Assembly: GCF_000758625.1 (NCBI RefSeq)
Contig: NZ_CP009283.1
Coordinates: 6,441,501-6,505,500 of the forward strand
Direction of reading: 5' to 3'
Source of the DNA: Paenibacillus sp. FSL R7-0273
GTDB lineage: Bacteria; Bacillota; Bacilli; Paenibacillales; Paenibacillaceae
DNA length: 64,000 nt
Position 1 is the stretch's first letter. The number at the start of each line of letters is the position of its first letter. This document shows positions 18,436 through 26,896 of the stretch, one piece after another. Both the position numbers and the translations under genes were made by a program. The notes under the pieces are model-generated. The model was not told the origin of the DNA and ran no database searches. It saw only the letters and a list, made by a program, of their open reading frames with translations.

Positions 18436-20036
18436 ATGACCCGCTCCTCTCCGGGTACCCGCAGCTCACGGGCATGCGGTACCCTTTCGGTGCTGGTGCC
18501 GATCCGGTCAATGCCCGACAGAATCAGCCGGTGGGTCTGGCGCGGGTCCAGCGCCGGATATTCCGCAAGCCGCTGCAGCCCCCGGCTCTCCTTGCGGGCG
18601 AGCGCAGCGGTGTAGATCCAGCGGCCGGCCTGCAGCATGGCCGCCGCTTCGCGGGACTGCACGATGCCCTGTACCGTGGCCGGCGGGCGGCCGGTGCTAT
18701 AGGGCATCAGGCTATCCAGCCGCTGCAGCGCTGCGGCTACCCCGGGCTCGCTGCGGAAGTAATTGATCCGCAGCGGCAGGATTTCCTGCTGGACCGCCGC
18801 AATCAGCGGCTTCGGGTCCAGCGTCCCGCTTGCCGAGGCGCCGCCGGCAAGCCCCATGCGGCCGGCGGCGCGGAGCTGCCGGCTGCCGGCCCGGCGCGCC
18901 TGCGCCAGCGCGTGCCGGGCCGCTCCAAGGCCAGCCCAGCTGCCGCTGCAGATGGCCCAGGAGGCGTTGTAGGCGCCGCCGCCGGAGATGGCGCCGGTGA
19001 CCTTCTCGCGGGAGGCGGCATCTCCCGCGGCGTACAGACCCGGCACCGTAGTCCTGCAGTCGGTGTCGATCAGGCGCAGGCCGCCCGTGCCGCGCATCGT
19101 GCCTTCATAGCGGAGCGTGAGCGGGAATTTATCCGTGAACGGATTAATGCCCGCCCGCTCCAGCGGCATGAAAAACACCGGATGGGCGTTCCGCAGGAAC
19201 TGCTGCTTCGCCTCCGTATCCGCCAGGTCCAGCGAGGCATAGACCGGCCCCTGCAGCATCAGCTCCGGAATGCTACCGAAGGTGCGGTCGCCGCGGTGCA
19301 GCGGATTTCCCGCCGCATCGTACAGCGTTGCCCAGGCCAGCATCCGCCCGCGGGTCACTGTGCCGTCAGCAAAGCTCGGGGCATACTGCCGGGTGAACTC
19401 CATTCCTGACAGATCGGCTCCTATTTCAGCCGACATCAGCAGCCCTTCTCCGGTCAGCACGTTGCAGCCCAGGCCTTTGCTGAGAAAAGCACAGCCGCCG
19501 GTAGCGATAACCACCGCATTCGCCCGCACCTCCCAGGCTTCACCGGTCAGCCGGTTTATGCCGCGGGCCCCTCCGGCGCCATGCTCATCATGCAGCAGCT
19601 CCAGCGCCGGAGACTGGTCCCAGATCTTCACTCCCGCCTTGCGTACAACACGCCGCATGATCTTCATATACTCCGGGCCGTGCAGATGGGTCCGCAGCGG
19701 AGTGCCGTCCTGATCCTTCGGAAAAGGATAGCCCCACTCCTCAATCTGCTTCAGATTCTGCTCCACCTGATCCAGCACCCGGTGAATCCAGCTGTTCTCC
19801 GACAGGTAGCCGCCTGCCTGCAGCCTGGACCGGACTGCCGCATCACGCAGCTCGGCTACCGGCGGAATCACCAGCAGCGTAGTCCCGCCAGGTGCTGTAG
19901 CGCCGCTTGTTCCCAGGTAGCCTTTGTCGGCAAGAATGACCTTGGCGCCCTGTGAGGCAGCATTCCATGCCGCCCACGCCCCGGCCGGCCCGCCTCCCAG
20001 CACAAGCACATCTGTTGTTGTCTGCTGCTGCGGCAT
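18432..20036 (-). CDS. AprA/fumarate reductase-like FAD oxidoreductase (copy 1)
   Basis: 534 residues. The N-terminal FAD-binding Rossmann motif VLVLGGGPAGAWAA is followed by VILADKGYLGTSGATAPGG, the flavin-attachment region of the succinate dehydrogenase/fumarate reductase/AprA superfamily. Further on are VVIATGGCAFLS and the FAD motif GLYAAGDAAS. No signal peptide is seen, so it is cytosolic. The start at 20036 follows GGAGGAGG. It pairs with the downstream ferredoxin (4-base overlap) and is paralogous to the protein at 22045-23655. Linked to a SsuA-type transporter, it may oxidise or reduce an imported organosulfur compound; this is inference. Confidence 0.85.
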   Translation of the reverse strand: MPQQQTTTDVLVLGGGPAGAWAAWNAASQGAKVILADKGYLGTSGATAPGGTTLLVIPPVAELRDAAVRSRLQAGGYLSENSWIHRVLDQVEQNLKQIEEWGYPFPKDQDGTPLRTHLHGPEYMKIMRRVVRKAGVKIWDQSPALELLHDEHGAGGARGINRLTGEAWEVRANAVVIATGGCAFLSKGLGCNVLTGEGLLMSAEIGADLSGMEFTRQYAPSFADGTVTRGRMLAWATLYDAAGNPLHRGDRTFGSIPELMLQGPVYASLDLADTEAKQQFLRNAHPVFFMPLERAGINPFTDKFPLTLRYEGTMRGTGGLRLIDTDCRTTVPGLYAAGDAASREKVTGAISGGGAYNASWAICSGSWAGLGAARHALAQARRAGSRQLRAAGRMGLAGGASASGTLDPKPLIAAVQQEILPLRINYFRSEPGVAAALQRLDSLMPYSTGRPPATVQGIVQSREAAAMLQAGRWIYTAALARKESRGLQRLAEYPALDPRQTHRLILSGIDRIGTSTERVPHARELRVPGEERVI

Positions 20037-20130
20037 TTGTATTCCTCCTCCAATGTATACTAGCTCTCGCTGTATGGCGTTCGCAGCCTTAGGTATGCAT
20101 ACTCTCATGCGCAATTGGTATGCGGGTGAA

Positions 20131-20238
20131 TACACACAAAAGTTGAAGCACGGGCAATCTTAGGATTACACGCACCAGTTGATATAGAAGCAGACAGCTG
20201 AATACACACACAAGTTGATCTACGGGCAAACTGCTGCG
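20131..20238. repeat. Three 36 bp imperfect repeats upstream of the copy-1 flavoprotein
   Basis: Units start at 20131, 20167 and 20203, each beginning TACACNCA followed by AGTTGA at a fixed place (20141, 20177, 20213). Units 1 and 3 also share CACGGGCAA/TACGGGCAA. The array is 95-200 bases upstream of the flavoprotein start, in its promoter region, so it may be a regulator-binding array. From 20239 to 20603 nothing else was identified besides AT-rich sequence. Confidence 0.6.
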
Positions 20239-20603
20239 TAACAAAGTGAGGCTACCGAGAGTTAGTTTAAGATTGTGTTAATAAGCTCCCATGGTTGAAA
20301 TTTGCAACGCCATAAGCCTGCTTACTCACAACAAATCGCTTTGCAGGACGTATGCTCATCAATTTAAGTGGAAATGTGACACCTAATTTCCCTCCAAGCC
20401 AAGAGGCACGAGGATTAATTGAAAAAAGGTCACTTAATTCCGCCTAATTTGCTCCGAAGGGGCCCTGCGGCTAAATTAGTTATACTTTTTCAAGCTAATC
20501 CTCTATTTTTCCTATAATTACGGGAATTAGGCGACTAAAATCCATCTAAATATGAACACATCCGTTTCGCAGAAGCCAATAAGCGCCTCCCTCCGCCTGA
20601 ACG

Positions 20604-21671
20604 TTATTGCAGCTGCCAGTCGGTGATGCTGAAGTCTTTTTTGGCCAGCTTTTCTTCGACCAGGAAGTTCTTGGTGCCCTCCAGCAGCTTGGTGCCTTCC
20701 TCCGTAAATGCGGTATCCTTGATGTCGCTGATCGGATTCACCTGTTTGGCCAGCTCCGGCGTGGTATCGCCGATTTCAGCCAGGAATTCGTAGTATTCAT
20801 CTTCATGCTGCTTGAGATCAGCCAGCGCTTTTTCACGCGCCTCGTTCCATACCTTAGGGAAGTCCGGGAACTTCTCCAGGTACTCCTCGGAGACAACAGT
20901 GGCACTGGAGCCCAGCAGATCCGGGTGCTTCGAGGCATCATCAAGGTGCGTATAGCCATCAGCAATCAGCTTCAATGCCGGAACGCCGAGGTTGGTGGTA
21001 GCATCCACATCCCCTCTGGCGAGTGCTGCCGTAGCATCAGGAATCAGCATGTGCACCAGCTTGTAGTCGGTTACCCCCTCCTGCTGCAGCAATCCTGCCA
21101 CATAACGGTGCATGAAGGAGCCTTTCTGGATGGCAATGGTCTTGCCCTGCAGATCCTTAACGGTCTTCGGGCCGTCCTTTTTACCGATCAGATAGCCTAC
21201 GGTGTGAGCCGAGGATTGAGAGATCAGCCGGGTCTTGGCGCCGGAAGCGTAAGCGATAATAGCGGGTGTATCCCCAAGGCTGCCGAAATCAAGCCGGCCG
21301 CTGATCAGCGATTCCGTCTGGTCGGGGCCGTTCGGGAAGCCGGTCAGCTTTACTTCGGTGATGCCGTATTTTTTCAGCTCCTCCTGAATGATTCCCTTAT
21401 AAAAGCCCCAGCCCTCCGCGCCGCCCGGCACGTTCAGCTTATTGGAGCCGATAAAGCCGAAATTCAGTACAGCAGGCGCCGCGGCTACTGTTGTTTCACT
21501 GCCTGCAGCCTCCGCAGTATTATCGCCCCCTGCTGCTGAAGATGCACCGTTGCCGGAGCCGGCGTTATTGCCGCAGGCCTGCAGCACCAGCATAATCATG
21601 ACCAGGCTTGCGAGCAGCAGCCCGCGGGCACCCTTTTTCCGTCCGCCTTGAATCTCTCTGTACGTTTTCAT
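20604..21671 (-). CDS. SsuA/TauA-like substrate-binding lipoprotein
   Basis: 355 residues. Lipoprotein signal with lipobox LQACG (Cys about residue 33), then a Gly/Ser/Ala-rich linker. The body matches NMT1/SsuA-type binding proteins for sulfonates, nitrate or related anions: FPNGPDQTESLISGRLDFGSLGDTP is the typical hinge and ligand-site pattern, and KTVKDLQGKTIAIQKGS the typical second motif. It lies 45 bases downstream of the ferredoxin copy 2, so it is probably part of the transporter operon, encoded last. The ligand is probably an organosulfonate or sulfate ester given the neighbours, which is an inference. Confidence 0.88.
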   Translation of the reverse strand: MKTYREIQGGRKKGARGLLLASLVMIMLVLQACGNNAGSGNGASSAAGGDNTAEAAGSETTVAAAPAVLNFGFIGSNKLNVPGGAEGWGFYKGIIQEELKKYGITEVKLTGFPNGPDQTESLISGRLDFGSLGDTPAIIAYASGAKTRLISQSSAHTVGYLIGKKDGPKTVKDLQGKTIAIQKGSFMHRYVAGLLQQEGVTDYKLVHMLIPDATAALARGDVDATTNLGVPALKLIADGYTHLDDASKHPDLLGSSATVVSEEYLEKFPDFPKVWNEAREKALADLKQHEDEYYEFLAEIGDTTPELAKQVNPISDIKDTAFTEEGTKLLEGTKNFLVEEKLAKKDFSITDWQLQ

Positions 21672-21715
21672 TAATGTTGTTCTCCCCTCGGTCTGATGTC
21701 TGATGATTGCTATTT

Positions 21716-22048
21716 CTAGAACCCGGCTCTGGCTGCCAGCTTATACATAAAGTCATGACTTGCCACCGGCTGTCTGCCTCTGCCCCAGCCTACCTTTTCC
21801 CTGTACCCGCCGAGCAGCCCCTGCTCTTCCAGCTCCGCTTCAGTCACACCGATAACCGTTTCAGAGTCAGGTGCAACATATAGTGCATCAACAGGGCAAT
21901 ACAGCTCGCACATGAAGCAGGTCTGGCAATCGCTCTGCCGGGCGATGACGGGGATTCCGTCTTCTACCCGGTCGAACACATTCGTCGGGCAGACGGATAC
22001 ACACTGGTTACACTCTACACACCTGGCAGCGCTGATGACTTCAATCAC
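21716..22048 (-). CDS. AprB-like ferredoxin with two [4Fe-4S] clusters (copy 2)
   Basis: 110 residues. Motifs CVECNQCVSVCP and CQTCFMCELYCP bind two [4Fe-4S] clusters. The start is taken as GTG 22048 because GTGA overlaps the flavoprotein stop exactly as ATGA does in copy 1 and because the protein then begins VIEVISAARC, colinear with copy 1 MIELVSADRC. A longer frame from 22090 would run into the flavoprotein gene. It pairs with the flavoprotein at 22045-23655. Confidence 0.87.
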   Translation of the reverse strand: MIEVISAARCVECNQCVSVCPTNVFDRVEDGIPVIARQSDCQTCFMCELYCPVDALYVAPDSETVIGVTEAELEEQGLLGGYREKVGWGRGRQPVASHDFMYKLAARAGF

Positions 22049-23655
22049 AGTAGTACACTCTCCTTCGCAACTTCTTCTGTTTTGACCCATACCTGATCCA
22101 GCCCGCCGCTGATCAGCCGGTGATGCTGGCCGTTGTCCGTTTCCTTGTAATCCTCGCGTTTATGCATGCCTCTGGTTTCGGTGCGGGCCAGTGCCGAGCT
22201 GTACATCCAGCGGGCAGTTGCCGTCATGGCTTCCGCTTCGCGGGCCTTTACTCCTTCCGGTGCGCGCTGAATTTCCCGGCTGCGCTGCTCTCTCCACAGT
22301 CCGTCCAGGCGGCTGAGTGAGGAGGTCAGCCCCTGCTCCGTACGGAACAGGTTGATGTCGTACGGCTTGACTTCGTCCTGCACAGCCGAGACAAACTCCG
22401 CTGCACGCGCCGCCGTTCCCGGCTTCACTTGCTGGTCAACCAGCGGGGAAGAGGACAGCCCGCGCGGCTTGCGGTCAGCGGCATGCTGCCCCAGTCCGGC
22501 GGCATAGGCGGCTGCGCCTTCTCCGGCAAAGGAGCCGGAGGACATCGCCCAGGCGGCATTGTGGCTGCCGCCGCCGGTGAAGCCGCCGCAGATCAGCTCG
22601 CGGGTTGCCGCATCGCCTGCGGCATACAGCCCCGGAACGCCGGTGCCGCAGTCTTCATCCGTTATCCGGATGCCGCCGGTGCCGCGTACCGTACCTTCCA
22701 GCCGCAGGGTAACCGGAAAGGCATCTTTGAACGGATTAATGCCCCGGCGGTCGAACGGCAGAAAGAAATTCGTCTGGGCAACCCGCAGCAGCGGCTGCAG
22801 ATCCTCAGAAGCACCGTCAAGCTTGGCATAGACCTGGCGGCCGGCCAGCAGATTACGGGCGATGATTGAGCGGCCCTTTTTGGAGCCTGCACCTTCCACC
22901 ACACTTCCGTCTTCATAATAGAAGCTGGCATAGCTGTAATAGGCTGTCTTGGTAACCGAGGAAAAGGTCGGGCAGATCGCATAGGCATTGGAGAATTCCA
23001 TGCCTGACAGGCTGGCCCCGGCCTCGGCGGCGAATAGATAGCCGTCACCGGTCAGTACGTTGCAGCCCAGCGCCTTACTGAGGAAGGCGCACCCGCCGGT
23101 CGCAATGACGACTGCACCCGCCTGGACGCTCCATCCTTCTCCGCTCTGGGTCTGTACACCGGTTGCCCCGGCGACACCGTGTTCATCGGCCAGCAGCTCA
23201 AGCGCCGGACTGTGATCCAGGATCTTCACTCCCGCCTTCTTGACCAGCTTACGCATCAGCCGCATATATTCCGGACCCTGCAGGCTCCGGCGATACTGGT
23301 TGCCGTGCTCATCCAGCGGGAACGGGTAGCCGGAGACGCCCAGCCGGTTCATATTCTCATAGGTGCGGTCCAGCACCCGGTCCATCCAGCGGTGCTCCGC
23401 CAGCTTGCCGCCCATCGAGTAACGGCTGGCCTTGGCTTCTTCACGCAGCTTGTCGTCCGGCTGCACGTACCACACTCCTGTACCTGACGGAGCAGTAGCT
23501 CCGCTGGAGCCGCAGTAGCCTTTATCGGCCAGAATAACCTTTGCGCCTCTGGCCGCTGCCGTGAGTGCCGCCCATGTGCCTGCCGGACCTCCGCCGATTA
23601 CCAGCACATCCGCCTGCAGATTCAGTACTCCTGTATATCCGATGGAAAGATTCAT
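22045..23655 (-). CDS. AprA/fumarate reductase-like FAD oxidoreductase (copy 2)
   Basis: 536 residues, colinear with copy 1 over the full length: FAD motif VLVIGGGPAGTWAA, GYCGSSGATAPSG, VVIATGGCAFLSKALGCNV, and GLYAAGDAATREL near the C-terminal FAD site. Copy-specific differences cluster in the middle (a NAYAICPTF segment and an extra YYEDGS loop) and in the tail, consistent with different substrates or partners. The SD AGGGGGCTGAAGG precedes ATG 23655. It sits directly after the two permeases (25-base gap), so it belongs to the transporter operon. Confidence 0.85.
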   Translation of the reverse strand: MNLSIGYTGVLNLQADVLVIGGGPAGTWAALTAAARGAKVILADKGYCGSSGATAPSGTGVWYVQPDDKLREEAKASRYSMGGKLAEHRWMDRVLDRTYENMNRLGVSGYPFPLDEHGNQYRRSLQGPEYMRLMRKLVKKAGVKILDHSPALELLADEHGVAGATGVQTQSGEGWSVQAGAVVIATGGCAFLSKALGCNVLTGDGYLFAAEAGASLSGMEFSNAYAICPTFSSVTKTAYYSYASFYYEDGSVVEGAGSKKGRSIIARNLLAGRQVYAKLDGASEDLQPLLRVAQTNFFLPFDRRGINPFKDAFPVTLRLEGTVRGTGGIRITDEDCGTGVPGLYAAGDAATRELICGGFTGGGSHNAAWAMSSGSFAGEGAAAYAAGLGQHAADRKPRGLSSSPLVDQQVKPGTAARAAEFVSAVQDEVKPYDINLFRTEQGLTSSLSRLDGLWREQRSREIQRAPEGVKAREAEAMTATARWMYSSALARTETRGMHKREDYKETDNGQHHRLISGGLDQVWVKTEEVAKESVLL

Positions 23656-23679
23656 CTACCTTCAGCCCCCTTGGTTTAA

Positions 23680-24567
23680 TTAGCCCTGATAGCTGTCCCG
23701 CCAGTGCAGCAGCTTGCGTTCGATGACGCGGAATAAGGAATCAATCAGCTTGCCTACAATAGCGAAAATAATAATGCCTACAAAAATAACCTCCGTATTG
23801 GAATTCTGCTTTGCCTCATTAATCAGAAACCCTACTCCGGAAGAAGAGCCGATAAGTTCGGCAACAACCAGGCCGATCCAGGCCACGGCCATTGAAAGAC
23901 GCAGCCCGAGCAAAATGCCGGGAAGCGCAGCCGGCAGAATCAGCCGGCGCAGCCTCTGCAGCGGTCCGAAGCCAAGCACTCTGGCTACCTCAAACAGCTT
24001 GTTGTCCACACTACGGATCCCCATAAAGGTATTGATATACAGCGGGAAAAAAGCACCGCTCAGAATAATAGCGATCTTCGACACCTCACCGAAGCCAAAC
24101 CAGAGAATAATCAGCGGGGCAATCGCCAGATGGGGAACCAGCCGCAGCACCTGGACACTGGGGTCAAGTAGATATTCCGCTTTGCGGAACAGCCCGGTCA
24201 GTACGCCAAGCAGCAGGCCGAGGACCCCGCCTATCACATATCCGAGCCCTGCCCGGCCGATGCTGACGCCGAGGTGATGGAGCAGCTCGCCGCTGGCCGC
24301 AAGTCCGGCAAAGGCCGACAGAATGGACCAGGGCGCCGGCAAAAACTCCGGCGAAATCCAGCCTGCACTCCCGCCAAGCTGCCATAGCGCAATGACTGCC
24401 GCCGGTATGGCAGCACCGGCGGCCCAATCGGACAGAAGATTCTTTGTCCGGCCAGAATATGTCTTTTTTTGCTTGTTAGAAGCAGAAATAGGTGCTGTTC
24501 CAGTGTAATCATGTGCCTCCCTTACCGCTTTTGCTGACTTCACAATCATTTCTGCCCCGTTGCTCAT
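23680..24567 (-). CDS. SsuC/TauC-like ABC permease (second permease)
   Basis: 295 residues. Six predicted membrane segments, with the EAA-type loop VARVLGFGPLQRLRRLILPAALPG that contacts the ATPase. The first ~45 residues are a poorly conserved charged extension before the first membrane segment. The start at 24567 is chosen for its AGGAGG spacing; 24606 would overlap the previous gene. It is paralogous to the permease at 24582-25382, so the importer probably uses a heterodimeric membrane part. Confidence 0.9.
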   Translation of the reverse strand: MSNGAEMIVKSAKAVREAHDYTGTAPISASNKQKKTYSGRTKNLLSDWAAGAAIPAAVIALWQLGGSAGWISPEFLPAPWSILSAFAGLAASGELLHHLGVSIGRAGLGYVIGGVLGLLLGVLTGLFRKAEYLLDPSVQVLRLVPHLAIAPLIILWFGFGEVSKIAIILSGAFFPLYINTFMGIRSVDNKLFEVARVLGFGPLQRLRRLILPAALPGILLGLRLSMAVAWIGLVVAELIGSSSGVGFLINEAKQNSNTEVIFVGIIIFAIVGKLIDSLFRVIERKLLHWRDSYQG

Positions 24568-24581
24568 GCTGTACATTCCTC

Positions 24582-25382
24582 CTATCCTTGATAGCTGTCC
24601 TTCCATCTCAGCAGCCGCCGTTCAATCAGGCGGACAACCGAATCGCTAAGCAGCCCGGCTGCGGCAAAGACAATGATTCCGACGAAGACTACAGGCGTAT
24701 CGGCAAACTGGCGGGCATCCGACATCATGTAGCCGATACCGGAGGTCGATGCAATAAGCTCTGCCACGACCAGCCCCAGCCAGGACAACCCCAGCGACAG
24801 GCGTACACCGAGCATAATGTTCGGGACCGCTGCCGGCAGCACCAGCCGCAGAACCTGCTGTACCCGGCTGAAGCCGAGCACTCTGGATACCTCGAACAGC
24901 TTGTTGTCCGTGCCGCGGATACCCATGAAGGTGTTGATATACAGCGGGAAGAACGCGCCCTTTGCGATTAGCAGGACCTTTGACTCCTCACCGATTCCGA
25001 ACCACAGGATGAACAGCGGCACGACCGCCAGGCTCGGAATCATCCGGATCATCTGCAGCGACGGGTCCAGCAGCCGCTCCGATCTGCGGAACAGCCCGAC
25101 CAGAATGCCGAGCAGCAGCCCAAGCCCCCCGCCGAGCAGAAATCCGGAGAAGGCCCGCACTGCACTGACCCGGAAATGGCTCCACAAATCTCCGCTTGCA
25201 GCCAGCGCGATAAAAGCTTGGGCTATAGTGTAAGGGGTCGGAAACAGCATCTCCGACAACATTCCGTAATGACCGAGCAGCTGCCACGAGACCAGCAGGC
25301 TTACCGGCAGCAGCAGGCCGAGCCCGGCAATAACCGCTTTTCCGGGTTTACCGGCACCTGCGGCCACAGCCTGATTACTCAT
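24582..25382 (-). CDS. SsuC/TauC-like ABC permease (first permease)
   Basis: 266 residues, six predicted membrane segments, EAA loop VSRVLGFSRVQQVLRLVLPAAVPN, and the conserved C-terminal end RLLRWKDSYQG, nearly identical to that of the neighbouring permease. The SD GAGGGGG precedes ATG 25382. It lies 129 bases downstream of the ATPase gene in the same operon. Confidence 0.92.
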   Translation of the reverse strand: MSNQAVAAGAGKPGKAVIAGLGLLLPVSLLVSWQLLGHYGMLSEMLFPTPYTIAQAFIALAASGDLWSHFRVSAVRAFSGFLLGGGLGLLLGILVGLFRRSERLLDPSLQMIRMIPSLAVVPLFILWFGIGEESKVLLIAKGAFFPLYINTFMGIRGTDNKLFEVSRVLGFSRVQQVLRLVLPAAVPNIMLGVRLSLGLSWLGLVVAELIASTSGIGYMMSDARQFADTPVVFVGIIVFAAAGLLSDSVVRLIERRLLRWKDSYQG

Positions 25383-25511
25383 ATAAATGCCCCCTCAAAT
25401 TATTTTTACAATTCACATGGTTTAAGTCGGATATATAGCGGCAAGAATACACCTTAGTATAGTCTTTAACTACCAGCTCAAGTCCGCTGCTCTCTTCTGC
25501 TTACACGCCGG

Positions 25512-26288
25512 TTAGATCCCCGCTCCGTCCGTCAATTCCAGCTCCTCCACCTTCTCAAAATAATTGAGCACTCTGAGCCGCAGCTCCTGAAAGGAGGTGG
25601 TTGTCTTTTTGCGCGGATACGGCAGGTCAACCGGCACGATTTTGCGGATTTTGCCCGGCCGCGGCTCCAGAATAACTACCCTGCCCCCCAGAAACACCGC
25701 TTCATCAATATCATGCGTTACAAAAATCATCGTTGTCCGGTTCTTCCGCCAGATATCCAGCAGCACCGTCTGCATATGGGCCCGGGTAAAAGCGTCCAGC
25801 GCACCAAACGGCTCATCCAGCAACAGAATCTTCGGATTCCGCAGCAGTGCCCGGGCAATGGCTACCCGCTGGGCCATCCCTCCCGAGAGCTCACGGGGAT
25901 AGGCCTTTTCAAAGCCGGTCAGCTTCACCAGCTCAATCAGCTCATCCACCTTCCGGCGGATATCCGGCCGGCTGAGCGGCAGATCCGAGGCGATATTCTT
26001 CTCAACGGTAAGCCATGGAAACAGCCGGTGCTCCTGAAAAATAAACCCTTTGTCGATCCCGGGACCGCCGATTGCCTTCCCTTCCAGCGTTACACTTCCG
26101 GTATAGCCGGTGTCCAGGCCGGCGACAATGCGCAGCAGCGTGCTTTTGCCGCACCCGCTCGGGCCGATTACGGTGATGAACTCCCCCTGCTGCACATCAA
26201 GATTCACCTCATGCAAAGCCTTAACCTGGCCTCCGGCGGTGTCAAAGCTTTTGTTCAGCTGTGCGATGGACAGCATGACCTCTCCCAT
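25512..26288 (-). CDS. SsuB/TauB-like ABC transporter ATPase
   Basis: 258 residues. Walker [11 protein letters not shown]-loop [11 protein letters not shown], signature ELSGGMAQR, Walker [13 protein letters not shown] and switch His VTHD are all present. This is the nitrate/sulfonate/taurine family of importer ATPases. The start at 26288 has an ideal AGGAGG; the frame also stays open back to an ATG at 26429 through the leader terminator (see the leader entries). First gene of the probable operon ATPase-permease-permease-flavoprotein-ferredoxin-binding protein. Confidence 0.93.
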   Translation of the reverse strand: MGEVMLSIAQLNKSFDTAGGQVKALHEVNLDVQQGEFITVIGPSGCGKSTLLRIVAGLDTGYTGSVTLEGKAIGGPGIDKGFIFQEHRLFPWLTVEKNIASDLPLSRPDIRRKVDELIELVKLTGFEKAYPRELSGGMAQRVAIARALLRNPKILLLDEPFGALDAFTRAHMQTVLLDIWRKNRTTMIFVTHDIDEAVFLGGRVVILEPRPGKIRKIVPVDLPYPRKKTTTSFQELRLRVLNYFEKVEELELTDGAGI

Positions 26289-26311
26289 CTCTGCTCCTCC
26301 TTCTGGTTCTG

Positions 26312-26335
26312 CTGGTATACAAACTGGTATACAAA
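26312..26335. repeat. Perfect 12 bp tandem duplication in the transporter leader
   Basis: CTGGTATACAAA occurs twice back to back (26312-26323 and 26324-26335), each with the palindrome GTATAC, between the leader terminator and the ATPase SD. It may be a regulator or RNA-binding site, or replication slippage. Confidence 0.6.
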
Positions 26336-26378
26336 AAAAACAGAGGGACCTCGCGCTGGATAGCACGGGCACCTCTGT
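26333..26378 (-). terminator. Intrinsic terminator inside the ABC-transporter leader (putative attenuator)
   Basis: On the - strand ACAGAGG pairs with CCTCTGT, with an inner stem CGTGCT/AGCGCG, followed by eight Us. It stands about 45 bases before the ATPase start. The nearest gene upstream on this strand is divergent, so the terminator most likely acts as an attenuator for the operon. No S-box, T-box or other known aptamer was recognised upstream. Confidence 0.7.
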
Positions 26379-26429
26379 CTGTACAGTCGGCCAATGTAAT
26401 TCAAAGTAAAACAATTTGAATTTGTGCAT

Positions 26430-26793
26430 TTAAAATATCACCTATCTGCAGGTCTGTCAACAAAAAGACACAATAATTTTTTCAGGAGTGACCTCAACAG
26501 CCTGCCACAGCGGTTCACTGTAATTATCCTTTCATTGCAGCTTGCCTGTCTGCAGATTATAAGCCAGAATATCACTATTGACGGCAAAAAGCTGACCCTG
26601 GTCTATCAGCAGCTACTGCAGGTTTTTGCTTGGGGCCGAGGACCTCCCCCCACAGCAGATCCGCTATTTCCACATTCCCTTTTTTTCCGTATGAATCTTG
26701 TAAAAATCAACACACTAAAATCAAATGTCCATGCATCTGACTTGGCAAAATATTGACTCTAATGCGCTTACACAAAGAAACATTTACTCATAA
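26430..26793. other. Gene-free interval between the ABC operon and the monooxygenase
   Basis: The interval is AT-rich and should carry the promoter of the - strand ABC operon, but no convincing -35/-10 pair was fixed. A partial match to the dispersed intergenic motif lies near 26530-26600. No gene was seen. Confidence 0.4.
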
Positions 26794-26824
26794 ACTTACA
26801 TTTTGTAAGTTGTTGTGTTATAAT
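26794..26824 (+). promoter_or_regulatory. Palindromic operator and extended -10 of the monooxygenase gene
   Basis: ACTTACATTTTGTAAGT (26794-26810) is a perfect 7-base inverted repeat with a 3-base centre. It sits in the -35 region of an extended -10 element TGTTATAAT (TATAAT at 26819-26824). An operator overlapping the promoter suggests a repressor. The half-site CTTAC/GTAAG resembles HxlR-family (YodB/CatR-like) sites, an inference. A related spaced inverted repeat lies before the paralogous gene at 52748. Confidence 0.6.
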
Positions 26825-26896
26825 AATTACTAGCCTATTCCTATGTTCAACGGACAAGCACGACAACTATTTTGAGATATAAGGAGTCTCCACTTT

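Larger units (their letters stand above)
26289..26429 (-). other. Possible leader ORF continuous with the ABC ATPase frame
   Basis: ATG 26427-26429 has AGGTGA eight bases upstream, and the frame runs through the terminator hairpin into the ATPase gene without a stop. The 47 extra codons include three Cys codons, two just after the hairpin. They do not resemble the N terminus of any SsuB-type ATPase. It could be a translated leader or simply an open frame; no promoter was mapped. Confidence 0.3.

Noticed and set aside
20131..20238. CRISPR array at the 36 bp repeats
   Set aside because: The units are contiguous with no unique spacers between conserved repeats, and no cas genes are nearby.
26289..26890. 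S-box/SAM or other known riboswitch for the ABC operon
   Set aside because: The hallmark S-box core sequences are absent; only a terminator hairpin was found.
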